Positions 1 to 8,782 of a DNA stretch of 42,120 bases are shown here, one piece after another. The DNA is from Sneathiella sp. (lineage in GTDB: Bacteria > Pseudomonadota > Alphaproteobacteria > Sneathiellales > Sneathiellaceae): contig NZ_JARGOQ010000008.1 in assembly GCF_029233945.1 (NCBI RefSeq), positions 1 through 42,120 on the forward strand. Direction: 5' to 3'. Every line of letters begins with the position of its first letter. The stretch's first letter is position 1. Made by a program: the position numbers and the translations under genes. The notes beneath the pieces were generated by a model. That model saw nothing but the letters and a program-made list of their open reading frames with translations, made no database searches and was not told the origin of the DNA.

Positions 1-242
1 GCCGCGCCCGCATCCATATCCTTGAAGCTGGACGGATCGGGCAGCAGATGGCGAAGCTGCGGGGTGAGATATTGCTCCGCCTCCTCCAGCGGAACGCCGC
101 GCCCGGCCATGACCCGGCCAACGATTTCCGGCACGTCGAGACGCTGCGCGATGGCGAGGCCGAGACGCTCATTCTCGGAGCGCAGCCGCCAGCGCCGGGA
201 CGTCAGCGAATTTTCAACATCCAGAAAGGCCGGCGCATCCAT
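1..242 (-). CDS. recJ: RecJ single-stranded-DNA exonuclease, N-terminal fragment (cut by window edge)
   Basis: Reading the minus strand from an ATG at 242 gives an open frame of about 80 codons that runs off the left edge. It begins MDAPAFLDVENSLTSRRW and continues with a stretch ending in LRHLLPDPSSFKDMD, which is the typical N-terminus of alphaproteobacterial RecJ before the DHH phosphoesterase domain. RecJ degrades single-stranded DNA 5' to 3' in recombination and mismatch repair. The start lies 11 bp after the glpX stop, so it is probably the last gene of the aminotransferase-hom-glpX-recJ operon, an order common in Alphaproteobacteria. The catalytic DHH motifs are outside the window, so activity cannot be judged. 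Confidence 0.85.
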   Translation of the reverse strand, partial: MDAPAFLDVENSLTSRRWRLRSENERLGLAIAQRLDVPEIVGRVMAGRGVPLEEAEQYLTPQLRHLLPDPSSFKDMDAGA

Positions 243-253
243 ATCGGGTCTGC

Positions 254-1213
254 CTATTTGACTTTGTGATCGCCCCGGATATAGCGCACGGTGCCGGAAT
301 AGGACCGCATCACGATGGTTTCCGTATAGACCCGGTCGCCCTTCTGGCGCACGCCTTTCAGCATGGAGCCGTCGGTCACGCCGGTGGCGGCGAAGATGAC
401 TTCCCCGGCGGCGAGTTCCTCAAGGTTATAGACACGGGAGAGGTCGGTGATGCCCCATTTGGCGGCGCGCGCCCTCTCGTCATCATTGCGGAAGACAAGA
501 CGGCCTTGCATCTGCCCGCCGATACAACGGAGCGCGGCCGCGGCGAGAACGCCTTCCGGTGCGCCGCCGGTGCCGACATACATGTCGATCCCGGTATCGG
601 GGTTTGCCGTCGCCATCACACCGGCGACGTCACCGTCGGAGATCAGCTGGATACGGGCGCCGGTTTTACGGATATCGGCGATGATGTCCGCATGGCGCGG
701 CCGATCAAGAACGCAGGCCATGGTCTGGTTGACTGGCACGCCCTTGGCTTTGGCAATCGCGCGGAGATTTTCGCCCGCCCCCTTGTTGATATCGATAATC
801 CCGTCCGGATAGCCACCGCCGACGGCGATCTTTTCCATATAGGTGTCCGGGGCGTTCAGGAAGTTACCGGATTCGGCGAAGGCAATCACGGCCAGCGCAT
901 TCGGCCCGCCCTTCGCGGTGAGTGTCGTGCCTTCCAGCGGATCGAGCGCGATATCGATCTTCGGGCCCTTGCCCGTGCCGACTTCCTCGCCGATATAGAG
1001 CATCGGGGCCTCGTCCCGCTCCCCTTCGCCGATGACGATCCGGCCCTCGATATTGAGCAGGTTGAGCGCGGTGCGCATGGCGTCCACGGCGGCCTGATCG
1101 GCGGCCTTCTCATCACCGAGGCCGACCAGGTTACAGGCGGCGCGCGCGGCGGCTTCGGTCACACGGACGATTTCGAGGGTGAGATTTCTATCCAGACGTG
1201 AGGATTTAGTCAT
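254..1213 (-). CDS. glpX: Class II fructose-1,6-bisphosphatase GlpX
   Basis: 319 residues, the usual GlpX length. It hydrolyses fructose-1,6-bisphosphate to fructose-6-phosphate in gluconeogenesis in the cytoplasm, using divalent metal. The family signatures are clear: IGEGERDEAPM at residues 61-71 and the metal/phosphate motif DPLEGT at 91-96, followed by a GGPNALAVIA stretch. The gene lies 38 bp downstream of hom and 11 bp upstream of recJ on the same strand, an arrangement widely conserved in Alphaproteobacteria. Large open frames on the opposite strand are composition shadows of this GC-rich gene. No key residue appears to be missing. Confidence 0.95.
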   Translation of the reverse strand: MTKSSRLDRNLTLEIVRVTEAAARAACNLVGLGDEKAADQAAVDAMRTALNLLNIEGRIVIGEGERDEAPMLYIGEEVGTGKGPKIDIALDPLEGTTLTAKGGPNALAVIAFAESGNFLNAPDTYMEKIAVGGGYPDGIIDINKGAGENLRAIAKAKGVPVNQTMACVLDRPRHADIIADIRKTGARIQLISDGDVAGVMATANPDTGIDMYVGTGGAPEGVLAAAALRCIGGQMQGRLVFRNDDERARAAKWGITDLSRVYNLEELAAGEVIFAATGVTDGSMLKGVRQKGDRVYTETIVMRSYSGTVRYIRGDHKVK

Positions 1214-1251
1214 GTTTTCTCTTCCATTACTTTAATAAAGCTTACTGTTTT

Positions 1252-2544
1252 TTAAAGCGAGACGATGCGAATCATACGCGGTTTCGCCACACTATGGGTG
1301 AATTTTTCGATTTTTCCAAGGGCGCGCAGCAGGGCCGCCTCCTGCACCTCATGGGTGACGAGGATGACGGAAACCGCCTCCTGCCGGGAGCGGCCGCGCT
1401 GCAGCAGGCTCTCGATGGAAATATTCTCATCGCGGAACACCGCCGACACATCGGCGATCACGCCGGGTTCATCATAGACCGTCAGGCAGACATAATAGGC
1501 GCCCACATGATCGGCGACGGGGACTTTCGGAATCTCCGTCATTTTCGAGACCGGGATGCCGAAGGTCGGCGTATGGCGACCGAGCGCGATATCGACGATA
1601 TCGGCAACCACGGCGGAGGCCGTCGGCCCCTCGCCCGCGCCGCGCCCGACATAGGACGTCTCATCGACAAAATCACCATCGACGACAACCGCGTTAAAAA
1701 CGCCGTTCACATTGGCGATAGTGGTATCGCGCCGGACCATGCAGGGATGGACCCGCTGCTCAATGCCCTTCTCGGTCCGCCGGGCCACGCCGAGCAGACG
1801 AATACGATAGCCAAGCTCGCTCGCCGCCTTGATATCGGCGGCGGTCACGTTGCGGATGCCCTCAATATAGACGCTGGCGAAATCAACCGGGGTGCCGAAG
1901 GCGACACTGGTCAGGATGGCGAGCTTATGCGCCGCATCGACGCCATCGATATCGAAACCGGGATCAGCCTCGGCATAGCCAAGGTCTTGCGCGTCCTTCA
2001 GGATCGCCTCGAACTCGCCGCCGGTCTCCTCCATCTCGGTGAGGATATAGTTGCAGGTGCCGTTCAAGATGCCATAGACGCGGGAGATCGCATTGCCCGC
2101 CAGCCCTTCGCGGAGCGCCTTGATAATCGGGATACCGCCGGCAACTGCCGCCTCATAGGCAAGCTGGGCGTTGTTTTCCTCGGCGAGTTTGGCAAGCGCG
2201 TTGCCATGCTCGGCCAGCAGCGCCTTGTTCGCGGTCACGACCGGCTTGCCGTTCAGGAGGGATTTCACGCAGAGGTCCTTCGCGACGCCATCGCTCCCGC
2301 CGATAAGTTCGAGCACGATATCCACATCCGGATCATCGGCGAGGCTGCGCGCGTCGTCATGCCATGTCAGCCCCTCAAGCGAGACACCCCGGTCTTTGGA
2401 TTTATCGCGCCCGGAAACGGCGGTGACAGTCAGATGCGCGCCGGAGCGCGCCTCCAGCAGATCGCCATGCTCCCGGATAATCTTCAATACGCCCGCGCCG
2501 ACAGTGCCCAGCCCGGCAATCCCTATTTTCACGTTGGTACTCAC
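1252..2544 (-). CDS. hom: Homoserine dehydrogenase
   Basis: 430 residues, typical of the single-function enzyme with a C-terminal ACT domain. It reduces aspartate semialdehyde to homoserine with NAD(P)H, the branch point towards threonine and methionine. The Rossmann motif GLGTVGAGV is at residues 11-19 and the conserved TANKALL segment at about 104-110. The last ~80 residues, from a YYVCLTVYDEPGVIADV stretch, form an ACT regulatory domain, which in this family mediates feedback inhibition by threonine. It starts 2 bp after the stop of the upstream aminotransferase gene, so the two are almost certainly co-transcribed and probably coupled. Its product could feed the sulfhydrylase encoded at 19712. 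Confidence 0.96.
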   Translation of the reverse strand: MSTNVKIGIAGLGTVGAGVLKIIREHGDLLEARSGAHLTVTAVSGRDKSKDRGVSLEGLTWHDDARSLADDPDVDIVLELIGGSDGVAKDLCVKSLLNGKPVVTANKALLAEHGNALAKLAEENNAQLAYEAAVAGGIPIIKALREGLAGNAISRVYGILNGTCNYILTEMEETGGEFEAILKDAQDLGYAEADPGFDIDGVDAAHKLAILTSVAFGTPVDFASVYIEGIRNVTAADIKAASELGYRIRLLGVARRTEKGIEQRVHPCMVRRDTTIANVNGVFNAVVVDGDFVDETSYVGRGAGEGPTASAVVADIVDIALGRHTPTFGIPVSKMTEIPKVPVADHVGAYYVCLTVYDEPGVIADVSAVFRDENISIESLLQRGRSRQEAVSVILVTHEVQEAALLRALGKIEKFTHSVAKPRMIRIVSL

Positions 2545-2546
2545 TT

Positions 2547-3755
2547 TCAGGACGCCTCTTTCCGTCCGAGATGCGCCTCGGCATTGGACATGAATTTCTT
2601 GATATTGCGGCTTGCCTGACGGATCCGCTGCTCATTCTCAACCATGGCGACACGGACGAAATCGTCCCCATGCTCCCCAAAGCCAAGGCCCGGCGCAACA
2701 GCGACTTTCGCTTCCTGCAGGAGGAGTTTGGAGAATTCCAGACTGCCCAGATGCCTGAAGGGTTCCGGGATCGGCGCCCAGGCGAACATGGTCGCATCCG
2801 GTGACGGCACGTCCCAGCCCGCCGCGGCAAAGCCGGAGATCAGCACATCGCGGCGCTGTTTATAAAGCTGGCGGAATTCCTCAACGCAATCCTGCGGACC
2901 GTTCAAGGCCGCCGTCGCCGCCACCTGGATCGGCGTGAAGGCCCCGTAATCGAGATAGGACTTGATCCGCGCGAGCGCGCCGACAAGCCGCTTGTTCCCC
3001 GTCGCAAAGCCCATGCGCCAGCCGGGCATGGAATAGGTTTTCGAGAGCGAGGTGAACTCGACCGCGATATCGCGCGCGCCCTCCACCTGCAGGATCGACG
3101 GCGGCTTCACATCACCGAAGTAAATCTCCGCATAGGCAAGATCGGAGAGGATATACATCCCGTGATCCTTGGCGAATTTCACGACCTCCTTATAGAAATC
3201 GAGATCGACCGTCATCGCCGTCGGGTTGGACGGGAAGTTGAGGATCAGGCAGGTCGGCGTCGGGATGCAATGGCGCACCGCGCGTTCCAGACCGGCGAAG
3301 AAATCAATGCCGGGCCCGACCTCAAAATGGCGGACGACCGCGCCCGCGATGATAAAACCGTACGGGTGGATCGGGTAGCTCGGGTTCGGCGACAGGATCA
3401 CATCGCCCGGCGTGGTGATCGCCATGGCGAGGTTGGCAAGCCCCTCTTTCGAGCCCAAGGTCGCGATGGTTTCCGTCTCCGGGTCGATCTCGACATCGAA
3501 GCGGCGCTTGTAATAGGCGGCGTTGGCGCGGCGCAGGCCCGGGATGCCCCGGCTGGTCGAATAACGATGGGTGCGGCCGTCGCGGGCGGTTTCCACCAGC
3601 TTATCGACAATATGCTGCGGCGTCGGGCTGTCCGGGTTGCCCATGCCGAGATCGATGATATCCTCTCCGGCCGCTCGCGCCGCTGCCTTCATCCGATTGA
3701 CTTCTTCGAAGACATAGGGTGGCAAGCGTTTTATGCGGTGAAAATCCGGATCCAT
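2547..3755 (-). CDS. PLP-dependent class I aminotransferase (AlaC / LL-DAP aminotransferase-like)
   Basis: 402 residues of fold-type I aminotransferase. The PLP-binding lysine is in SLSKTYSMPGWRMGF (Lys239), with LNFPSNPTA near residue 172 and the substrate-arginine region near the C-terminus. It begins MDPDFHRIKRLPPYVFEEVN, the hallmark of proteins annotated variously as alanine transaminase AlaC or LL-diaminopimelate aminotransferase in Alphaproteobacteria. Its position just before hom suggests amino-donor transfer around aspartate-, alanine- or diaminopimelate-family amino acids, but substrate cannot be read from sequence. A good Shine-Dalgarno, AGGAAGAGG, precedes the ATG at 3755. It is probably the first gene of the aminotransferase-hom-glpX-recJ operon. 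Confidence 0.88.
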   Translation of the reverse strand: MDPDFHRIKRLPPYVFEEVNRMKAAARAAGEDIIDLGMGNPDSPTPQHIVDKLVETARDGRTHRYSTSRGIPGLRRANAAYYKRRFDVEIDPETETIATLGSKEGLANLAMAITTPGDVILSPNPSYPIHPYGFIIAGAVVRHFEVGPGIDFFAGLERAVRHCIPTPTCLILNFPSNPTAMTVDLDFYKEVVKFAKDHGMYILSDLAYAEIYFGDVKPPSILQVEGARDIAVEFTSLSKTYSMPGWRMGFATGNKRLVGALARIKSYLDYGAFTPIQVAATAALNGPQDCVEEFRQLYKQRRDVLISGFAAAGWDVPSPDATMFAWAPIPEPFRHLGSLEFSKLLLQEAKVAVAPGLGFGEHGDDFVRVAMVENEQRIRQASRNIKKFMSNAEAHLGRKEAS

Positions 3756-3856
3756 CGGCCTCTTCCTGTTACGTTAATAGGGCGGCTCCCGGCGCGCATT
3801 TCGGGCGATCCGGGTTCCTGGGTTAAATTCTATGCGGGTATTTAAACGACTTTTGG

Positions 3857-5020
3857 TTAATTTAGAAGAAAGATTTCGGCGCGGCGATTCTTTGCTTCCG
3901 CGCTCGGCATCGGCTCGGTGATCATCGGCTTCGTATCGCTGACGGATTCAACCAGCAGATTGGAGGGCTCCACCCCCGCCTTGATGAAATACTCCGCAAT
4001 CGTCGAGGCCCGCGCCTGCGAGGCATTGAGATTGACGATCATATGCTTTTCCTCCGCCATCTGCCGTGTCCGGCTGGAGGCATGGCCCACGATTTTAAGC
4101 GTCCCGCCCGCCGCCATCTGGGTCCGGGCGATGCGGTCGAGCTTGGCTTTATCCGCGGCATTGATCCGGTGGGACCCTTGCGCGAAATAAATTGTCTCGA
4201 TCGGCGAGCTGCCGTCGGAGGCGGCGTAATTCGGAATGACGCGCCCGCCATCATCGGACGGCGGCGTCAGGGTGACCGACCCGTTCGAAGAAGCGGAGGC
4301 GGAGGAAGAAGATGAGGGGGACGGCGCGGCGGTGTCCGTCGCACTGCCTGAAGATCCGCCCGAACTCATCGTATCCGGCAGACGGGTCGCGCTGGAGGCG
4401 GCGAGCTGCTGCTCAAACACGCTTTCAATTGCGGGCTTCCGGGCGGCCTCCCCGCTGATAACCTGTTCGCGGAGGGGGGCTGGCGCCGGCGTTGTGTCCG
4501 GTGCGGCCTCGGCGACAGACGGCGCGGGCAGCGGCGTTTCCGTCACCTCTTCCTGCGCCACCGTGGCAACGACGGGGGCCTCTGCCTCCGCGGTCTTTTC
4601 TTCAACAACTTCCGTGACAGTCTCGGTAACGGTTTCAGACCCCTCTGCCGTCGCCGTTTCGGTCACTTCGGTGACAGTCTCGGTCTTGACTTCGGTCACT
4701 TCCTCGGCCACCGGTTTTGGCGGCGCGGGGAGCGGCGGCTGCAAGGAGGTATCGGCGCGCAGGGTTTCATCGGTATAGCGGGCATTGTCGCGATCGGCGC
4801 GCAACCCTTCCTCGATCTTCTCCGCCTCCGCCAGTGTCGCGACCGTTTCCGGCGCCTCCGGCAGCTTGTTCACATTCGGATATTCCGCCGCCTCCTGTTC
4901 CTCGGTGTTATCCGTGGAGCAGGCGGTTCCCGCCAGCAGCGCGACCAGAAGAACACCTCCCAACAGAAGTCGGGCACCCTTTAAGAACCGATTTTCGAAA
5001 GCGTTTATCGTCATGGTCAT
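3857..5020 (-). CDS. Lipoprotein with low-complexity Thr/Glu/Val linker and OmpA-like domain
   Basis: 387 residues from the ATG at 5020. An upstream in-frame ATG at 5122 would add 34 residues with no signal character and would place the phaC promoter inside the gene, so the shorter form is preferred. Residues 1-36 are a lipoprotein signal ending in lipobox LAGTAC. A long linker follows, rich in TEV/ETV repeats (about residues 105-165), then a Ser-rich stretch. The last ~110 residues form an OmpA-type domain (IETIYFAQGSHRI to NRRAEIFLLN) that normally binds peptidoglycan. The usual GHTD motif reads GHASSR, so the conserved Asp that contacts diaminopimelate is not at its expected place. It probably sits in the outer membrane as an envelope tether. 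The exact role is unknown. Confidence 0.78.
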   Translation of the reverse strand: MTMTINAFENRFLKGARLLLGGVLLVALLAGTACSTDNTEEQEAAEYPNVNKLPEAPETVATLAEAEKIEEGLRADRDNARYTDETLRADTSLQPPLPAPPKPVAEEVTEVKTETVTEVTETATAEGSETVTETVTEVVEEKTAEAEAPVVATVAQEEVTETPLPAPSVAEAAPDTTPAPAPLREQVISGEAARKPAIESVFEQQLAASSATRLPDTMSSGGSSGSATDTAAPSPSSSSSASASSNGSVTLTPPSDDGGRVIPNYAASDGSSPIETIYFAQGSHRINAADKAKLDRIARTQMAAGGTLKIVGHASSRTRQMAEEKHMIVNLNASQARASTIAEYFIKAGVEPSNLLVESVSDTKPMITEPMPSAEAKNRRAEIFLLN

Positions 5021-5072
5021 TGAACTGTCCGTTAAGCCCCGTCCCTCCGCCGGCCGGAGCCCTGCGTTGAGA

Positions 5073-5101
5073 TTGGCAAGTTTTTGATATACTCTTATAA
5101 A
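5073..5101 (+). promoter_or_regulatory. Predicted sigma70-type promoter for phaC
   Basis: TTGGCA at 5073-5078 and TATAAA at 5096-5101 are separated by exactly 17 bp. Transcription would start near 5108, giving a leader of about 130 nt before the phaC ATG at 5238. The site lies in the divergent gap between the OmpA-like lipoprotein gene and phaC. Prediction from pattern only. Confidence 0.5.
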
Positions 5102-5237
5102 AACAACGCTATCATTAAACATATGAGGGAGATTTTCGCAATGTTTTCTGACGATTTCAAGGCATTTGGGGGGAACTGTACCGCCTGAAATCCGTTGGTT
5201 GGCAGAGAAGACAACAACTCAGGGAGAAGAAGCCGAT

Positions 5238-7085
5238 ATGTCGAATAAGGAGCCGCTTGACAGCAGCCAGGAAGCCCTTGAGGCCTCCAAGGAGTTCGCC
5301 GAGAATTTCGCCAAGATTGCGGCGCAAAGCCAGGAGCTTGTCACCGAATTCCTGAACAGCCAGCAGCAGGCCCATATAGACCCGGACCCGGCCCATGTTG
5401 GCAAAACCTTCATGGACTTGATGAACAAGATGATGGCCGATCCCGGCAAGATCATCGAGGCGCAGGCTGCGCTGTGGAAGAATTACATGGATCTCTGGCA
5501 GAACGCGGCGCTGCGCGCGCGCGGGGAGGAGACGAAGCCGCTGGTCACGCCGGAATCAGGCGACAAGCGCTTCAAGTCCGAAGAATGGAGCCAGAACCAG
5601 ATCTTCGACTACATCAAACAATCCTACCTGATGACCGCCAAATGGATCCAGGACACCGTCTCCGATGTCGAGGGGCTGGATAAGCAAACCCAGAAAAAGG
5701 CGGATTTCTACACCAAGCTTTATGTCGATGCGCTCTCGCCAACGAATTTTTTCTGGTCGAACCCGGATGTGCTGAAAAAAACCATGGAGAGCAAGGGCGA
5801 GAATCTTGTCCACGGGCTTGAGAACATGCTCGACGACCTCAAACATGGCAAGGGCCAACTCACCCCGAAAATGACGGACGACACCGCCTTCGAGGTCGGT
5901 CGTAATATTGGCGTGACGCCGGGGAAGGTGATTTTCGAGAATGACCTGATGCAGCTCCTGCAATATGAACCGACCACCGAGATGGTTTATAAAAAGCCGC
6001 TGCTGATCACCCCGCCCTGGATCAACAAATTCTATATCCTCGACCTGAAGTCGGAAAACTCCTTCATCAAATGGTGCACCGAGAAGGGCTATACCGTCTT
6101 CGTTATTTCCTGGGTTAACCCCGATGAGCGCCATGTCGACAAGACATTCGAGAGTTATATGTCCGAGGGGGTCCTCGCGGCCCTTGACGCCATCGAGAAC
6201 ACCACCGGCGAGAAAGAAGTGACGGCGATCGGCTATTGCATCGGTGGGACACTGATGGCCTCCACCCTCGCCTATCTCGCCGCCATTGGCGAAAAGCGGG
6301 TCACCGCCTGCACCTTCTTCGCCGCGCAACTCGATTTCACGGAGGCTGGCGATTTGCTCGTCTTTACCGACGAGGACCATATCAAAATGGTCGAGGAGAA
6401 GATGAAGGACAGCGGCTATCTTGAAGGCAAGGAGATGGCAAATACGTTTAACCTTCTGCGCTCCAACGACCTGATCTGGTCGTTCGTGATCAATAACTAC
6501 CTGCTCGGCAAGTCGCCTTTCCCGTTCGATCTCCTGTACTGGAATTCCGACGCGACCAACATGCCGCACAAGATGCACAGCTTTTACTTACGCAACATGT
6601 ACCAGAAGAACCTGCTGCGGCAGCCGGGCGCCCTCACTTTCGGCGGCCAGCCCATTGATCTTTCCAAAATCGATATCCCGGTTTTTATCCAGGCAAGCAA
6701 GGAAGACCATATTGCGCCATACAAGTCAGTGTTCAAAAACACCGAGTTATTCAGCGGCCCGATCGAATTTATGCTGGCGGGCTCGGGCCATATCGCCGGG
6801 GTGATCAACCATCCGGCGGCGAAAAAGTACCAGCACTGGACGAACACGAAGAAAAAGAAATATGCAACGGCGGAGGAATGGCTTGCCGATGCAACCGAGC
6901 ATGCAGGCTCCTGGTGGCCCCATTGGGACAAGTGGCTCTCCAAAAAATCCGGCCCCAAGGTCCCGGCGCGCGATCCGGCAAAAGGCAAACTCAAACCGAT
7001 CGAGGATGCCCCGGGCAGCTACGTAAAGATCAAGGCCAAGCCCTATGTCAACGGAAATGGCAAGAACGGCAGCGGCGACAAATAA
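5238..7085 (+). CDS. phaC: Class I poly(3-hydroxyalkanoate) synthase PhaC
   Basis: 615 residues, matching class I PhaC. It polymerises (R)-3-hydroxyacyl-CoA into storage polyester at the granule surface. The start is the ATG at 5238 with Shine-Dalgarno AGGGAG at 5221. An upstream in-frame start at 5166 would add 24 residues and lacks a ribosome site. The N-terminal ~200 residues are the variable helical PhaC_N domain. The alpha/beta-hydrolase core carries the lipase-like box GYCIGG with catalytic Cys334. The usual Asp and His partners lie in the ASKEDHIAPYKS and AGSGHIAGVI segments. The C-terminus is Lys-rich and low complexity (KPYVNGNGKNGSGDK). No phasin, phaA/phaB or phaZ is adjacent, so the rest of the pathway must be elsewhere. 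Confidence 0.96.
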   Translation: MSNKEPLDSSQEALEASKEFAENFAKIAAQSQELVTEFLNSQQQAHIDPDPAHVGKTFMDLMNKMMADPGKIIEAQAALWKNYMDLWQNAALRARGEETKPLVTPESGDKRFKSEEWSQNQIFDYIKQSYLMTAKWIQDTVSDVEGLDKQTQKKADFYTKLYVDALSPTNFFWSNPDVLKKTMESKGENLVHGLENMLDDLKHGKGQLTPKMTDDTAFEVGRNIGVTPGKVIFENDLMQLLQYEPTTEMVYKKPLLITPPWINKFYILDLKSENSFIKWCTEKGYTVFVISWVNPDERHVDKTFESYMSEGVLAALDAIENTTGEKEVTAIGYCIGGTLMASTLAYLAAIGEKRVTACTFFAAQLDFTEAGDLLVFTDEDHIKMVEEKMKDSGYLEGKEMANTFNLLRSNDLIWSFVINNYLLGKSPFPFDLLYWNSDATNMPHKMHSFYLRNMYQKNLLRQPGALTFGGQPIDLSKIDIPVFIQASKEDHIAPYKSVFKNTELFSGPIEFMLAGSGHIAGVINHPAAKKYQHWTNTKKKKYATAEEWLADATEHAGSWWPHWDKWLSKKSGPKVPARDPAKGKLKPIEDAPGSYVKIKAKPYVNGNGKNGSGDK

Positions 7086-7104
7086 ATTCTCTTGAATGAA
7101 GGCG

Positions 7105-7124
7105 CGCGACGGTTAGTCGTCGCG
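7105..7124. terminator. Hairpin between convergent phaC and gamma-CA genes
   Basis: CGCGACG at 7105-7111 pairs with CGTCGCG at 7118-7124 around a 6-nt loop, 20 bp after the phaC stop. It overlaps the stop of the convergent gene at 7113. There is no T-run on either strand, so it may end transcription poorly or serve only as an mRNA 3' stem. Confidence 0.3.
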
Positions 7125-7652
7125 ATCCCTCCCGCTTTCCGCGCGGTAGACTTGCGCAAGCTCGGCATAGTGATCTGCTCCGCCCGTGAGATCCGCCTGC
7201 TGTTCGTCGGTCAGCTTGCGAAGGCATTTCGCGGGCGCACCGCCCCAGAGTTCGCCTGACGGCACGCGCTTGCCCGGCGTGACCAGCGCCCCGGCGGCAA
7301 CCATCGCGCCCGTTTCCACCACCACGCCGTCCAGAATGGTCGCGCCCATGCCAACGAAACTGCCATCTTCCAGCGTGCAGCCATGGATCAGACAGTTATG
7401 CCCGACCAGCACATCATCGCCGATCACCGTCGGATGGGTGCCGCCCGAGATATGGATAACCGTGCCGTCCTGAATATTGCTGCGCTTGCCGATCCGGATC
7501 GGACCGACATCGCCGCGGACGACGCAGTTAAACCAGATGCTCGATTTCTCCCCGATCCGGACATCGCCGATCACATCGGCGGAGGGGGCGATAAAGGCAT
7601 CGTCGGCAATCTCGGGCATGGCGCCCTTAAAGGAAATAATATTTTTGGTCAT
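7113..7652 (-). CDS. Gamma-carbonic anhydrase-like hexapeptide-repeat protein
   Basis: 179 residues of left-handed beta-helix, beginning MTKNIISFKG at the ATG at 7652. An upstream in-frame codon at 7721 would add a basic 23-residue stretch overlapping argC and is rejected. Hexapeptide turns run through the sequence, and the metal-site region contains His residues in GTVIHISGGTHP and VLVGHNCLIHGC, as in the YrdA/PaaY/CaiE group of gamma-carbonic anhydrases. Such proteins are cytoplasmic trimers. Many bind zinc or iron, but not all show CO2 hydration. It begins 25 bp after the argC stop on the same strand, so the two are probably co-transcribed. Substrate is not proven by sequence. Confidence 0.88.
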   Translation of the reverse strand: MTKNIISFKGAMPEIADDAFIAPSADVIGDVRIGEKSSIWFNCVVRGDVGPIRIGKRSNIQDGTVIHISGGTHPTVIGDDVLVGHNCLIHGCTLEDGSFVGMGATILDGVVVETGAMVAAGALVTPGKRVPSGELWGGAPAKCLRKLTDEQQADLTGGADHYAELAQVYRAESGRDRDD

Positions 7653-7677
7653 GATTTTCCGTTTCTTTTTGTTGTTG

Positions 7678-8745
7678 TTACGGGAACAGCGGCGCCTGTT
7701 CGAGGCCGAGGGTTTCCTCAAATCCGAACATCAGGTTCATGTTCTGAACCGCCTGCCCGCTGGAGCCTTTCACCAGATTGTCGATGGCCGCGATTACAGT
7801 GGCCCGGCCCTTTATCCGGTCCTCGAACACATTGATCACGCAGTTGTTGGAGCCCCGGACCATCTGCGTCTGCGGGATTGCGCCTTCTTTCAGCAGCCGC
7901 ACGAACGGCTCGCCGTCATAGGTTTTCGCGATTTCAGCGCGCAAATCCTGCGCGGTTTTGCCCTCCGACAGCCGGACATGGGCAGTGATCAGCTCGCCCC
8001 GGCTCATGGGGATAAGATGCGGCACGAAATTAACCCGCATATCTGCCGCCGCCCGGCCGATGGCCTTGGCGACTTCCTGCTCGATCTCCGGCGCGTGCCG
8101 GTGTTTCGCGATGCTGTAGGGGCTGAGACCCTCCCCCGCCTCACTGAAAAGGGTGTTCTGCTTGAGGCCCCGGCCCGCACCCGTGAGGCCGGATTTCGCA
8201 TCGATCACCAGATCATCCGCATCGATCAGCCTTGCCGCCACCAGCGGGAGCAGCGCCAGAAGCACCGCCGTCGGGTAGCAGCCCGGACAGGCCACCAGCC
8301 GCGCCGATTTGATCTTTTCCCGATACAGCTCCGTCAGGCCGTAGACCGCGTCTTTCTGCAGATCCATCGCCCGATGCTCATGGCCGTACCATTCGGCGTA
8401 AGTCGCCGCATCCTCAATCCGGAAATCGGCAGACAGATCGACCACCTTTACATTTTTGGGCAGGGTCGCGATAATTTCCTGCGTCGTGCCGTGGGGCAGA
8501 CCGCAGAAGACCACATCTACGCCGCTCCAGTCCGCGTCCTCCACCGCGATCATGTCAGGCAGGCCATAGCCGCCGAGATGGGGATAGACCTCTTCCACCG
8601 CTTGACCGGCCTTCCGGTCGGCGGTCAGCAGCGTCATCTCGACATTCGGATGCCGGAGCAGGAGCCGCATGGCCTCCGCCCCCGTATAGCCGCTCGCGCC
8701 GAGAATCCCGGCCTTGATTTTCTGTGTTGAATTCGTCATGTCCAT
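7678..8745 (-). CDS. argC: N-acetyl-gamma-glutamyl-phosphate reductase
   Basis: 355 residues. It reduces N-acetylglutamyl-5-phosphate to the semialdehyde with NADPH, the third step of arginine synthesis. The Rossmann motif GASGYTGAE is at residues 16-24. The active-site cysteine lies in ACPGCYPTA (Cys156). The conserved HRHAPEIEQE and NFVPHLIPMSRGE segments are present. The start is the ATG at 8745 or the one two codons later. In many Alphaproteobacteria argC directly follows rpsI. Here rplM-rpsI lies about 8 kb away, and argC instead follows a small unknown gene. The gamma-CA-like gene is downstream. Confidence 0.96.
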   Translation of the reverse strand: MDMTNSTQKIKAGILGASGYTGAEAMRLLLRHPNVEMTLLTADRKAGQAVEEVYPHLGGYGLPDMIAVEDADWSGVDVVFCGLPHGTTQEIIATLPKNVKVVDLSADFRIEDAATYAEWYGHEHRAMDLQKDAVYGLTELYREKIKSARLVACPGCYPTAVLLALLPLVAARLIDADDLVIDAKSGLTGAGRGLKQNTLFSEAGEGLSPYSIAKHRHAPEIEQEVAKAIGRAAADMRVNFVPHLIPMSRGELITAHVRLSEGKTAQDLRAEIAKTYDGEPFVRLLKEGAIPQTQMVRGSNNCVINVFEDRIKGRATVIAAIDNLVKGSSGQAVQNMNLMFGFEETLGLEQAPLFP

Positions 8746-8782
8746 ATTCCGGCGAGAATCGTGCCGGACTCCTTGAAAAGCG

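Noticed and set aside
1294-2619. Long plus-strand open frame (441 codons) opposite hom
   Set aside because: It mirrors the hom gene in antisense; composition is Arg/Asp/His-rich without any domain, as expected from GC-rich shadow frames.
4560-4700. Tandem DNA repeat or CRISPR-like array
   Set aside because: The repetition is explained by the Thr/Glu/Val codons of the OmpA-like lipoprotein linker; unit length is irregular and there are no spacers.
5556-6578. Minus-strand open frame of 340 codons opposite phaC
   Set aside because: Lies entirely within phaC and lacks recognisable motifs; phaC itself is certain.
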